This document shows positions 34,330 through 42,191 of a stretch of 46,470 nucleotides of DNA, piece by piece. The notes under the pieces are model-generated. The model worked only from the letters and a program-made list of their open reading frames with translations, did no database searches and was not told where the DNA came from. The position numbers were made by a program, and so were the translations under genes. The DNA lies in contig CALDUB010000203.1 in the NCBI GenBank assembly GCA_937923465.1, forward strand, positions 1 to 46,470, written 5' to 3'. The stretch is from an uncultured Saprospiraceae bacterium. GTDB taxonomy: Bacteria; Bacteroidota; Bacteroidia; Chitinophagales; Saprospiraceae. Each line of letters begins with the position of its first letter. The first letter of the stretch is position 1.

Positions 34330-35007
34330 TTAATGCGCACTAAAATACCCATACATCTGAAAAATAAAAAGTCCAATACCTGCAATGACTAAAAAGCCAT
34401 TAACTGCCTTGTAGAAAGTATCGTAACTTTTAAAAGATTTCCATTTTGAAATAATAAAAACAATAGGGACAAGGGCAGTAATTTGACCTAATTCTACTCC
34501 AATATTAAAACAGACAATCTTTGCTAAAATCTGTTCGGCACCAATATCAAAAGATTGTAAGCGCGTAGACAAACCAAAACCATGTATCAGTCCGAAAATA
34601 AAAACCATGAATAATAAATTGGGGGAGTCTGTCTTGAAGTATTTCTTAAACCCACCCAGATTTTCAAATCCTTTATACAATACACTCAATGCAATCACAG
34701 CATCAATGAGATGTTCGTCAGCTTTAATACCCAAAAAAGTCGCACCAATCAAAGTAATACTATGTCCAATTGTAAAAATCGAGATGAACTTGACAATATC
34801 TTTAAAGTTACTGAGATAGAAAATGACACCGACAAGGAATAAGATATGGTCATAACCTGTGAGCATGTGTGTGGCGCCCACACGAATATAAGAAAGTAAA
34901 CCACCGTTGGAGAGAATTTCTTGGTCAGACTGCGACACGCCGTGGGCTTCTAATATAAGTGGTAATAGAAGGAGAGGGAGTGCTAAGAATTGTTTTTTTT
35001 TGTTCAT
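34330..35007 (-). CDS. HupE/UreJ family membrane protein
   Basis: This 225-residue multi-pass membrane protein has a cleavable-looking N terminus ending near EAHG. Signatures are GATHMLTGYDHILFLVGVIF with the conserved histidines, FTIGHSITL, and FGLIHGFGLSTRL. HupE/UreJ members are linked to nickel or cobalt uptake, but no urease or hydrogenase genes lie nearby, so the substrate is open. The family call is strong. The 3' end is followed by the repeat element and the GNAT gene. Confidence 0.9.
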   Translation of the reverse strand: MNKKKQFLALPLLLLPLILEAHGVSQSDQEILSNGGLLSYIRVGATHMLTGYDHILFLVGVIFYLSNFKDIVKFISIFTIGHSITLIGATFLGIKADEHLIDAVIALSVLYKGFENLGGFKKYFKTDSPNLLFMVFIFGLIHGFGLSTRLQSFDIGAEQILAKIVCFNIGVELGQITALVPIVFIISKWKSFKSYDTFYKAVNGFLVIAGIGLFIFQMYGYFSAH

Positions 35008-35196
35008 TTTAAAAATTTATCCAATAGAAACACAAAAAGGTATTACGCGCTCAAAAGTCAGGTTTTTATCACTATTAACTAAATAATCAGAGCAATTTTT
35101 ACTCATAATTATTCTTCTAATCTATTTATAATCGTGTTCTTTTTTTTAAGAAATAAAATAATATTAAAAATAATTTCATATTACTAGAAATAGTTA

Positions 35197-35204
35197 TACA
35201 TTTG
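35197..35204 (+). promoter_or_regulatory. Possible -7 box of the tRNA-Thr gene
   Basis: TACATTTG followed by CGACC fits TAnnTTTG and lies about 85 bases upstream of the tRNA 5' end. No obvious -33 TTG. Confidence 0.35.
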
Positions 35205-35289
35205 CGACCGCTAACATAGAAGTGGTGTTAATTATTTTTTCGAAAGTGAAAAATTGGCACTGATATTGACTAATGATAGCATGTAACCA

Positions 35290-35362
35290 GCCAACATAGC
35301 TCAGCTGGTAGAGCAGCTGATTTGTAATCAGCCGGTCAGCGGTTCGAGTCCGCTTGTTGGCT
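35290..35362 (+). tRNA. tRNA-Thr (anticodon TGT)
   Basis: The 73 bases fold into a complete cloverleaf. The acceptor stem is GCCAACA with TGTTGGC, the D arm is GCTC...GAGC, the anticodon stem is GCTGA/TCAGC around TTTGTAA (anticodon TGT, threonine), and the T arm is AGCGG-TTCGAGT-CCGCT. The discriminator base is T and CCA is not encoded. It is the only plus-strand gene between 32222 and 41230. Confidence 0.98.
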
Positions 35363-35370
35363 CTTTTAAT

Positions 35371-35416
35371 CCCTTCGTTTTACTTCGTGTAAAGCGAGGG
35401 GGTTTTCTATTTTTTA
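35371..35416 (+). terminator. Terminator after tRNA-Thr
   Basis: A hairpin of about 12 bp with one bulged T (35371-35400, loop TTCGT) is followed by GGTTTTCTATTTTTTA. It starts 8 bases after the tRNA 3' end and abuts the stop of the converging UbiB-like gene. Confidence 0.88.
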
Positions 35417-37092
35417 CCTTTTCGGAGTTTCCCTCCTTTTAACCATGCTCTTAAAAATAAGAAACTTGACATACCTAAAATGACATAAAGCCCTTGCAAA
35501 ATTTGAGGCTGAAATTGTATTGCCGAAAGCCAGATAATACTTGCCGTTGCAATGGTAGTCCCACCAAAGAAAGTCATCTGTCCCAGCCACCACAGTAATT
35601 CAAATCCTGATTTTAGTCCTGTTATTTTTACTTCCGTTTCGCCGCGACTGGTGTCTTTTAAAAAGCGATGTAAATCTTGTGGTAAAGCCAGTGCAGTTGT
35701 TAGTTGTCCTTTTAAAGTATTGACAACCAATGATTTAATGTTGTCTTGTCGGCTGACTAGATTTTCCTCAATATAAGGTTTGACGACATCAACGGGATTA
35801 AGGGCTGGCGCAATTTGAAAGCTGACACCCAGTAATAATACAGCTGCCCGATAAAGTAAAACGTAGTCTTTAGGAATTTGTACTGTATCCGAAACATCAC
35901 GAATATCGATTTGACTGATGATATTTGTAATAGCTCCTAAACCCGATTTGAGTTTAACCTCTTTGAAGTTCATTCCATTGATTTCTACCTCATCCAAGAG
36001 GAAACGACGGAATATTTCGACAAGATTTTCCATCATCAACTCTGCCTCGCGACCATCAGCGATGAAACCCATTTTTTTGAGGGCTTTGACGATGTTTTCA
36101 GTATTGTCTTTGAGTACGGCTTCGATGAGTTCGGGAATGGTATTTTTTGTGTTTTCAGTTAAGCGAGCGACGGCACCGTAATCAAGTAGAATAATTTCTC
36201 CTGAGTCATTTACTAAAATATTGCCTGGATGCGGGTCCGCTTGGTAAAATCCGTCAATTAAGACCATTTTACAATACAATTCAATGACACGCTTGGCTAA
36301 ATTAGGGCGGTCTATTCCCCATTTGTCTAGCTGTTCTATTTGACCAATATTGACACCTTCACAAAAGGAAGAAGTAAGGACGCGTTGTGTACTAAATTCT
36401 GGAAAAACTTCAGGAATGACGACCCGCAGGTCAATTTGGTCTTCTAAGTTTTTGCGGATAATATTCATAGAGTTGGCCTCGCGCTGATAATCTAATTCAT
36501 CTTCGACCATTGCACGTACTTGTTCGTACAGGTGGTCTAGACCATTGACATCCATGAAAAAAGCGTGAATTTTGACCAAGTTGGCTAAAATGACTAAATC
36601 TGCCTTTGAGGTAATCGGAATATTGAGGTGTTGAATTTTTACAACGATTTCTTTTCCGTCTAAAGTTGCGCGGTGAACCTGTCCGATAGAGGCCGCCGCA
36701 AGAGGTGTTTTATTGAAAGTAGTGAATAATTCCTGTGGTGTTTTCCCAAATTCACGAATAATCGTTTGCTCTACTTCATAATAAGGACGGGCAGGTATTT
36801 TATCTTGCAAACTTTCCAGAGGTTCCCGAAATTCATCGGGCAAGACATTAGACAGAATAGAAATTAACTGTCCAATTTTGATAAATAACCCTTGTAACTC
36901 AAGAATAGTTTTCTTAACACGATTGGCATTTTTAAGGTGGAGTGCTTCTATGCGTTTTTTATAATACTTTTTACCCAATATTTTACTGACCAAACTGAGT
37001 TTGAGGTAGCTGAAAGCAACGACAAGAGCAGTTTTGTAAGCTTTGTACTTGCGTACAAAAGGACGGTAATTTTTATTGGTCAATTGCTTCAT
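35407..37092 (-). CDS. ABC1/UbiB (AarF) family kinase-like protein
   Basis: This 561-residue atypical kinase of the UbiB/ABC1 family assists ubiquinone or other isoprenoid-lipid metabolism. The family motif KxGQ appears in LFIKIGQLISILSNVLPDEF. The Ala-rich nucleotide loop AAASIGQVHRA replaces the Gly-rich loop, as expected. The later HPGN is in DPHPGNILVN, followed by the DYG-type LLDYGAVARL. Two C-terminal hydrophobic segments (about 505-550) anchor it in the membrane. It is followed, on the other strand, by the tRNA terminator. No quinone genes lie nearby. Confidence 0.93.
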   Translation of the reverse strand: MKQLTNKNYRPFVRKYKAYKTALVVAFSYLKLSLVSKILGKKYYKKRIEALHLKNANRVKKTILELQGLFIKIGQLISILSNVLPDEFREPLESLQDKIPARPYYEVEQTIIREFGKTPQELFTTFNKTPLAAASIGQVHRATLDGKEIVVKIQHLNIPITSKADLVILANLVKIHAFFMDVNGLDHLYEQVRAMVEDELDYQREANSMNIIRKNLEDQIDLRVVIPEVFPEFSTQRVLTSSFCEGVNIGQIEQLDKWGIDRPNLAKRVIELYCKMVLIDGFYQADPHPGNILVNDSGEIILLDYGAVARLTENTKNTIPELIEAVLKDNTENIVKALKKMGFIADGREAELMMENLVEIFRRFLLDEVEINGMNFKEVKLKSGLGAITNIISQIDIRDVSDTVQIPKDYVLLYRAAVLLLGVSFQIAPALNPVDVVKPYIEENLVSRQDNIKSLVVNTLKGQLTTALALPQDLHRFLKDTSRGETEVKITGLKSGFELLWWLGQMTFFGGTTIATASIIWLSAIQFQPQILQGLYVILGMSSFLFLRAWLKGGKLRKGKK

Positions 37093-37114
37093 ATTAGGTG
37101 AAATTACTGATTTT

Positions 37115-37513
37115 TTAACGTTGAATTTTAGAAAATTTCCAAAAAATATAACCTGCCACTACAAAATCAAAAGTTAAGCAAGCCACAGCATACCATTCGG
37201 GCGCAATGGTACTTCCTGCTCCTTGTAAATGCAAAACAATATCCCAAATTGGATGCAAAAGCCAACCGACTCCAAGCCAACGAAAGTCAAAACGTTTTCC
37301 CAGAAAATAGAAAGTAGAATAGGCTAGAACGCCAAGCGTCTCGATACCAATCCAATAAGCATCGCCCCAGACGAAAGCAAAAAAGATGTAAATAATAGCT
37401 GCAATGACTAAACCTGAGGAAAGTACAGATTTTTCACGATTTATTTTTTGACCATATAAAATAAAGGCGCAAGCCGTGATGACTCCTAGAAGACCGAATA
37501 AAATGTAATTCAT
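37115..37513 (-). CDS. DUF6010-like small membrane protein
   Basis: This 132-residue protein has four to five hydrophobic helices. The segment WLLHPIWDIVLHLQG, with two histidines flanking a membrane-embedded acidic residue, resembles DUF6010 proteins, whose function is unknown. It starts 24 bp before the end of the endonuclease V gene's transcript direction, and the UbiB-like gene begins 22 bp after its stop. All three probably share a transcript. The family assignment is from memory of the motif. Confidence 0.7.
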   Translation of the reverse strand: MNYILFGLLGVITACAFILYGQKINREKSVLSSGLVIAAIIYIFFAFVWGDAYWIGIETLGVLAYSTFYFLGKRFDFRWLGVGWLLHPIWDIVLHLQGAGSTIAPEWYAVACLTFDFVVAGYIFWKFSKIQR

Positions 37514-37537
37514 AAGTTTAACTTTTTCTATAGGTAT

Positions 37538-38230
37538 CTATTCCTTTTCCAGAGTTTTCTTAGAAATACTATCCGCTCGAAGTCGATTTACTAGCTGGTC
37601 GGCTTGGCGTGTTGTTTCAGGAAGACGATACTGTGAACATAGCTTTAAAACCCAAATTAATGCTGTCTCTAAACTAACCTTATGTCCAATGCTCACAAAC
37701 ATTGGTTTGATGTCATCTTGAGTGCGCAAAGCTGCACATATTTTCTTTCCTTCAAAAAGTAAAGTTTGACTTGCGCCGCGTTGAGAAGGTAAAACGGCTT
37801 TGTCGTAATCACCTAAAAGGCGTTTTTTTGCACAACCAATAGTTGGAATATCTAATTCTAGACCTAAGTGTGTCGCCATACCTACGCCGTGTGGATGTGC
37901 GATTCCTTGTGCGTCACAGACTATTAAATCTGGCTGCGTTTTTAGTTTTTTGAAAGCTTCTAATAGGGCAGGAATTTCACGAAAAGAGAATAAGCCTGGC
38001 ACGTACGGAAAGGTTGTTTCCATTTCATGGTGAGCCGTTTCGATGACTTCTAAAGTCTCTGCGTCTAAAATGACAGCTGCACCAATCATGGTGTTGTCTT
38101 CGTCATTGTAGGCGACGTCTGTACCTGCTATGTAGTTTATCTTTTCTGGCAATACATCGCTGTGAATCACGCGTGCGCGCAGTTCTTTTTGAATGTCATA
38201 ATATGCTTTGTATTGTTTTTCTTCTTCCAT
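37538..38230 (-). CDS. nfi: Endonuclease V
   Basis: This 230-residue enzyme cleaves DNA (and RNA) near deaminated adenine (inosine). Catalytic acids are visible: Asp38 in IAGTDVAY, Glu85 in LFSFRE (after PYVPG, the wedge motif) and Asp106 in IVCDAQGIAHPHG. Further motifs are IGCAKKRLLG and FVSIGHKVSLETAL. Length is normal. Small-molecule or membrane genes follow downstream at 24 bp. A repeat element (38274-38306) lies 43 bp upstream of the start. Confidence 0.97.
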   Translation of the reverse strand: MEEEKQYKAYYDIQKELRARVIHSDVLPEKINYIAGTDVAYNDEDNTMIGAAVILDAETLEVIETAHHEMETTFPYVPGLFSFREIPALLEAFKKLKTQPDLIVCDAQGIAHPHGVGMATHLGLELDIPTIGCAKKRLLGDYDKAVLPSQRGASQTLLFEGKKICAALRTQDDIKPMFVSIGHKVSLETALIWVLKLCSQYRLPETTRQADQLVNRLRADSISKKTLEKE

Positions 38231-38273
38231 TTTTTACTGGTGCGACTTTCAATTTTGATGCGATAGGAACACA

Positions 38274-38330
38274 GCCTGTCCCGCGCCAATAGGTCGGGAG
38301 ATGAACACGGAAAAACACGGATTGAAACGG
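38274..38330 (+). repeat. GCCTGTCCC repeat copy B with 10-bp-spaced ACACGG units
   Basis: GCCTGTCCCGCGCC...GGTCGGGAGATGAACA resembles copies A and C (34262, 39641), with a TCCCG/CGGGA stem. It runs into three units at exact 10-bp spacing (atgaACACGG, aaaaACACGG, attgAAACGG; 38301-38330) and a T-run. Confidence 0.5.
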
Positions 38331-38356
38331 ATTTTTTTCGTGCGTGATTAACTATT

Positions 38357-39613
38357 CTAATCAATAACAAAACCCAATGTCTCCATATCTTCCCAAAATT
38401 TAGGATAAGACTTTCCAACTACTTTTGGTTCTTCAACTTCGATTTCTCCCAACATCGCTAGAGGTGCGAATGCCATAGCCATGCGGTGGTCTTCGTAAGT
38501 AGGGAAGCGGGGTGTTTCCTCTACTTTTGCGGCACCTTCCACCATGTAGTATTCCTTTTCAGGATGCTTTTTAGAGAAGTGCGGAGGTAGTTTTGATAAC
38601 CAGACTTGTGTTTTTCCGAGCTCTGTTTGTAAGGCAGCTACACGGTCAGTTTCTTTAATACTTAAGGTTTGTAAACCTGTGAATAAACCGTTGACACCCG
38701 TTGCGCCACAGACGACTGCAAGTGTCTGCGCGATGTCTGGACAAAGAATGAAGTCCCATTCAAATATCGGACGGGTTTCTTTGCCAGACTTAGTTAAATG
38801 AACGCCTGTTTCGTTAAATTCGCTTTTAACACCAAAGCGTTCTGCCATTTTGACCATGGCACTATCACCTTGTGTGCTCTCTTGGAAAAGTCCATCTAAT
38901 TGTAAATCTAACTCCTCCGCTAAAATTGCAAAAGCATAGTGATAAGAAGCTGCTGACCAGTCTGCCTCTACAACAAAATCTTTTGCTTGATATTTTTGTG
39001 GGGCGACTTTGATTGTATTTTCTTCCCAAATACATTCTACTCCAAAATATGCCATCATCGAAGTCGTAATCTCGATATAAGAGCGCGAAACAATATCTCC
39101 TGTCAAGGTTAATTCTAAACCTTCTGGCAATGTCGGCGCAAGCATTAATAGCGCAGAGATGTACTGCGAACTTGTGCCTGCTGAAATACTTAGTTTATTT
39201 GTAGAAATAGGAGAGGGGGCATGAATTTTTAGAGGTGGATAGCCTTCATTCTCGAGATAGTCGATATTGGCTCCCAATTCGCGGAGAGCATCTACCAAAA
39301 CACCAATTGGGCGTTGTTTCATGCGTTCCGTTCCCGTTAATAGCTGTGTACCTGTTTGCATTGATAAATAAGCAGTCATAAAACGAAAAGTCGTACCTGC
39401 TGCACCTGCATCTAAAGTCGCACCGTCTGCTACATGCGCCAAAAGCTTTTGTAAAGTCACCGTATCATTAGAAGTAGAAAGATGATGTAGGGCAAAGTCT
39501 TCTTCGCATAAAGCATTGATAATTAATGCTCTATTGGAAATTGATTTTGAACCGTCGAGGCGGATATTGCCTTTGATTGTCTTGTTAGGTTTGGAAACTT
39601 TGATTGTAGTCAT
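38357..39613 (-). CDS. aroA: 3-phosphoshikimate 1-carboxyvinyltransferase (EPSP synthase)
   Basis: This 418-residue enzyme of the shikimate pathway joins PEP to shikimate-3-phosphate. Signatures are LDGSKSISNRALI at the N terminus, LDAGAAGTTFRFMTAYLS, GTERMKQRPIGVLVDALR, SSQYISALLM, and near the C terminus KETDRVAALQTEL and DHRMAMAFAPLA. Length and motif set are complete. phoH lies 200 bp upstream behind its own terminator, so aroA is expected to start its own transcript. Endonuclease V follows about 125 bp downstream. Confidence 0.98.
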   Translation of the reverse strand: MTTIKVSKPNKTIKGNIRLDGSKSISNRALIINALCEEDFALHHLSTSNDTVTLQKLLAHVADGATLDAGAAGTTFRFMTAYLSMQTGTQLLTGTERMKQRPIGVLVDALRELGANIDYLENEGYPPLKIHAPSPISTNKLSISAGTSSQYISALLMLAPTLPEGLELTLTGDIVSRSYIEITTSMMAYFGVECIWEENTIKVAPQKYQAKDFVVEADWSAASYHYAFAILAEELDLQLDGLFQESTQGDSAMVKMAERFGVKSEFNETGVHLTKSGKETRPIFEWDFILCPDIAQTLAVVCGATGVNGLFTGLQTLSIKETDRVAALQTELGKTQVWLSKLPPHFSKKHPEKEYYMVEGAAKVEETPRFPTYEDHRMAMAFAPLAMLGEIEVEEPKVVGKSYPKFWEDMETLGFVID

Positions 39614-39640
39614 CTTCTAAGTTGATTCTTTTGTATCGTA

Positions 39641-39681
39641 GCTTGCCCCACTATTGAGGGAGCATTTACCAAAGAATGATT
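39641..39681 (+). repeat. GCTTGCCCC repeat, copy C
   Basis: The element begins GCTTGCCCCACTATTGAGGG and ends ATTTACCAAAGAATGATTA. It aligns with copy A (34262-34301), sharing GCTTGyCCC, GGG and ATTTAyCAAAGAAyGATT. It lies 27 bp upstream of the aroA start and abuts the T-run of the phoH terminator. Confidence 0.65.
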
Positions 39682-39716
39682 AAAAAAATTGAGGAGTGCG
39701 AATGCACCCCTCAATT
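39681..39716 (-). terminator. Intrinsic terminator after phoH
   Basis: On the minus strand AATTGAGG(G)GTGC pairs with GCAC(T)CCTCAATT around ATTC, followed by T7. It lies about 100 bases after the phoH stop. On the plus strand it is followed by ATGATTTTTT and could also work. Confidence 0.9.
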
Positions 39717-39814
39717 ATGATTTTTTACCTTCTGCCAAAGATAGAAAATCAGAGAAAAAATTACTTATATAGAATACTAAGAATTACAATTTCTAAAACG
39801 AAAGAGTCGAAATT

Positions 39815-40870
39815 CTATTCTTCCTCTTTAATATCTTGTTTCTTATTTCTAGAGTCTTCTCTTTTTCCTCCGCGACTGTCACGTCTATTTTGATGGAAAT
39901 CCTCTCTTTCTCTACGCTTTTCATCGTCTGCTCTGTCATAAGCAATAATGATTTCTTTCACCAAGCGGTGACGCACAACATCATCTGCAGACAATCTGAC
40001 AATTGCAATACCTTTAATGCCATGCAGGACTTCTATGGCACGACGCAAACCAGATTTTTGGCTATAAGGTAAATCAACCTGCGATAAATCACCCGTGATA
40101 ACACATTTTGCATTAGGACCAAGACGCGTTAAGAACATCTTGATTTGCATTGTTGTACAGTTTTGAGCTTCATCCAAGATGACAAAAGCATTATCCAGAG
40201 TACGACCACGCATGAATGCTAAAGGAGCAATTTCGATGGTATTATTCTCCATGAATTTGTTCAACTTGTCACCGTCAATCATATCTTCTAAAGCATCATA
40301 AACAGGACGCAAATAGGGGTCAATCTTTTCTTTTAAGTCACCGGGAAGAAAACCTAGACTCTCACCAGCTTCTACAGCCGGACGTGTAATGATGATTTTT
40401 TTCACTGTGCGCTGCTTCAAAGCCTGCACCGCAAGAGCAACTGCCGTATAAGTCTTACCCGTACCAGCGGGACCGACAGCAAAAACGACGTCGTCTACTT
40501 CTGCCGCTTCCACCAACATTTTTTGGTTGGGAGTTTTAGCTTTGATAACCTTACCGCCTCGTGCATGTACAAGCGTTTTATTGACACCGCTCATGCTCAA
40601 TCGAGCTTTGAAAGGATTATCTCCGTCTAATAATTCTTTGACATTATTATCTGACAATTCTTTATTCATTTTAAGCAAACGCACCATTTGCTCTAGTTTT
40701 TCCTTTGCCTTTTGAGTGAATTTTTTCTCACCAATTAACTTGACGTTTGTTCCTCGTGTATTAATAGCAATATCAGGAAAGGCATTCTTTAATAAATTTA
40801 ATCTAGAGTTACTTTGTCCGAATAACTCGATTGGGTCAATGCCCTCTACAGTTAAAATAATTTCGCTCAA
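39815..40870 (-). CDS. PhoH family ATPase
   Basis: This 351-residue cytoplasmic P-loop protein of the PhoH type (proposed RNA-associated ATPase) has a KH-like N-terminal domain at about 1-70. Walker A GPAGTGKT is at 133-140, with PGDLKEKIDPYLRPVYDAL and Walker B AFVILDEAQNCTTMQIKMFLTRLG after it. VITGDLSQVDLP and the DVVRHRLVKEIIIAYD end are conserved. The last 35 residues (about 317-351) are a low-complexity Arg/Asp/Glu/Lys tail. Its leader contains a strong hairpin (40909-40943). It is transcribed away from the SAM hydroxide adenosyltransferase gene. Confidence 0.96.
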   Translation of the reverse strand: MSEIILTVEGIDPIELFGQSNSRLNLLKNAFPDIAINTRGTNVKLIGEKKFTQKAKEKLEQMVRLLKMNKELSDNNVKELLDGDNPFKARLSMSGVNKTLVHARGGKVIKAKTPNQKMLVEAAEVDDVVFAVGPAGTGKTYTAVALAVQALKQRTVKKIIITRPAVEAGESLGFLPGDLKEKIDPYLRPVYDALEDMIDGDKLNKFMENNTIEIAPLAFMRGRTLDNAFVILDEAQNCTTMQIKMFLTRLGPNAKCVITGDLSQVDLPYSQKSGLRRAIEVLHGIKGIAIVRLSADDVVRHRLVKEIIIAYDRADDEKRREREDFHQNRRDSRGGKREDSRNKKQDIKEEE

Positions 40871-41230
40871 ATGTTACAGTTTAGGAGAAAAGTTGGTTTT
40901 GCTAGAATGTTAGAATGGTTAGAGTTTTTTGAACTATTCTAACTATTTTAGACCACTCAAAATTACAAAATATTTACACTTTTCTCTTTAGTTTTTGACT
41001 CCTAAGACGGAGTTGTTTATTTTATATGTATTTCAAAATGTTGGAGAGATTCCAAAATTCCGAATTTATCAGTTATTTTTACGCTAAATTACACGATTTA
41101 CGGAGAAATAACACGAGAAGAACTGGAATAATTCCCCTTAATTACATTTTGGTATAATTATCTCCAATAACTACTATTAGCGACACTTTAACAACGCAGA
41201 AAATTCCTCGATGTTTACAATGAATGTACT
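40871..41230. other. Intergenic region between divergent phoH and SAM hydroxide adenosyltransferase genes
   Basis: No gene was found. A 12-bp stem with one G-T pair (GTTAGAATGGTT 40909-40920 with AACTATTCTAAC 40932-40943) lies in the phoH leader. On the minus strand TAATTTTG at 40958-40965 matches the -7 box. A small ACTCC/GGAGT stem is near 40999-41015. Confidence 0.45.
40909..40943. repeat. Inverted repeat in the phoH leader
   Basis: GTTAGAATGGTT and AACTATTCTAAC form a 12-bp stem around an 11-base loop. The hairpin lies about 40 bases upstream of the phoH start and just inside a minus-strand -7 candidate, so it may be a leader hairpin. Confidence 0.55.
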
Positions 41231-41998
41231 ATGAAGATTTTGACACTTATTACAGATTTTGGTCTAAAAGATTACTACGCAGGAATGCTGAAGGGCTCCC
41301 TTCTGTCTGCTCATAATAATCTCAATATCATTGATATTTCACATAATATCCCTAATTACGATATTGTACAAGCTGCTTTTGTCTTAAAGAACGCTTATCC
41401 AACATTCCCCAAAGGAACAATTCATCTCGTGAGTGTTAATAATTTCTATAACAATCAAAGTGCCTTTTTAGTTATCGAACACGACGGACATTTTTTCATC
41501 GGTGCGGATAATGGCATTTTTTCACTCGTTTTTCAAGAAAAAATAGAGAAGGTTATTGAATTAAACTATCAAGGAACAGGAACAGGGGAGGTCAATCGCG
41601 TGTTTGCACAAGCTGTTGCAGAATTAGCCGCAGGAAAAAAATTAGAAGAAATAGGCACGCCATTAACAGAGATAATGGAGCGTATCACCTTCCAACCTGT
41701 CGTGAAAAGTTCTCAAATCGTTGGCTCCGTTATTCATGTAGATAACTATGAGAATGTGATTACCAATATTACGCGGACACTTTTTGAAAAAGTGGCCGAT
41801 GGACGTGATTTTAATCTTTATTTTAAACGTCATGATGAGATAAGAAAACTAAGCTGGCATTATTTTGATGTGCCTGTCGGCGAAAGTTTGTGTTTATTTA
41901 ATTCTGCGGGCTATTTGGAGATAGCGATTAATTTGGGTAAAGCAAGTAGCCTTTTAGGGCTAAATATTGACGATACGGTACAGATTGAGTTTGTCTAA
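41231..41998 (+). CDS. SAM hydroxide adenosyltransferase (DUF62)
   Basis: This 255-residue enzyme of the DUF62/SAM-dependent halogenase superfamily hydrolyses S-adenosylmethionine to adenosine and methionine using hydroxide. Signatures are LITDFGLKDYYAGMLKGSLL, IDISHNIPNYDIVQAAFVL and FIGADNGIFSLVF in the first half. IHVDNYENVITNI and NSAGYLEIAINLGKASSLLGL are in the second. Length and motif order are complete. The hydroxide-type (not fluorinase/chlorinase) call follows from the general bacterial distribution and the lack of halogen-specific loops, and is inference. Confidence 0.93.
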   Translation: MKILTLITDFGLKDYYAGMLKGSLLSAHNNLNIIDISHNIPNYDIVQAAFVLKNAYPTFPKGTIHLVSVNNFYNNQSAFLVIEHDGHFFIGADNGIFSLVFQEKIEKVIELNYQGTGTGEVNRVFAQAVAELAAGKKLEEIGTPLTEIMERITFQPVVKSSQIVGSVIHVDNYENVITNITRTLFEKVADGRDFNLYFKRHDEIRKLSWHYFDVPVGESLCLFNSAGYLEIAINLGKASSLLGLNIDDTVQIEFV

Positions 41999-42052
41999 TG
42001 TCACCTCACTAACATTCCATTACTTTTCGGACTTCTTCCTACAACAAAAAGG

Positions 42053-42060
42053 TATATTTG
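42053..42060 (+). promoter_or_regulatory. Possible -7 box of the T9SS cargo gene
   Basis: TATATTTG followed by TGCGC fits TAnnTTTG about 130 bases upstream of the start at 42192. No -33 TTG is seen at the usual spacing. Confidence 0.35.
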
Positions 42061-42191
42061 TGCGCTTGTATTATGAGCGAAGTAATTTTAAGTGGTATAT
42101 GCCATTTATCTCAGGCAACTTCAATAAGTGAGTTGACCTATTTAGCCATTTCTAAAAACATTCTCTTCCAATTAAAAATCATCAACGATAA

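Noticed and set aside
35230-35420. tRNA-Thr as an attachment site for an integrated element
   Set aside because: No integrase and no second copy of the tRNA 3' end are seen, and the flanking genes are core genes.
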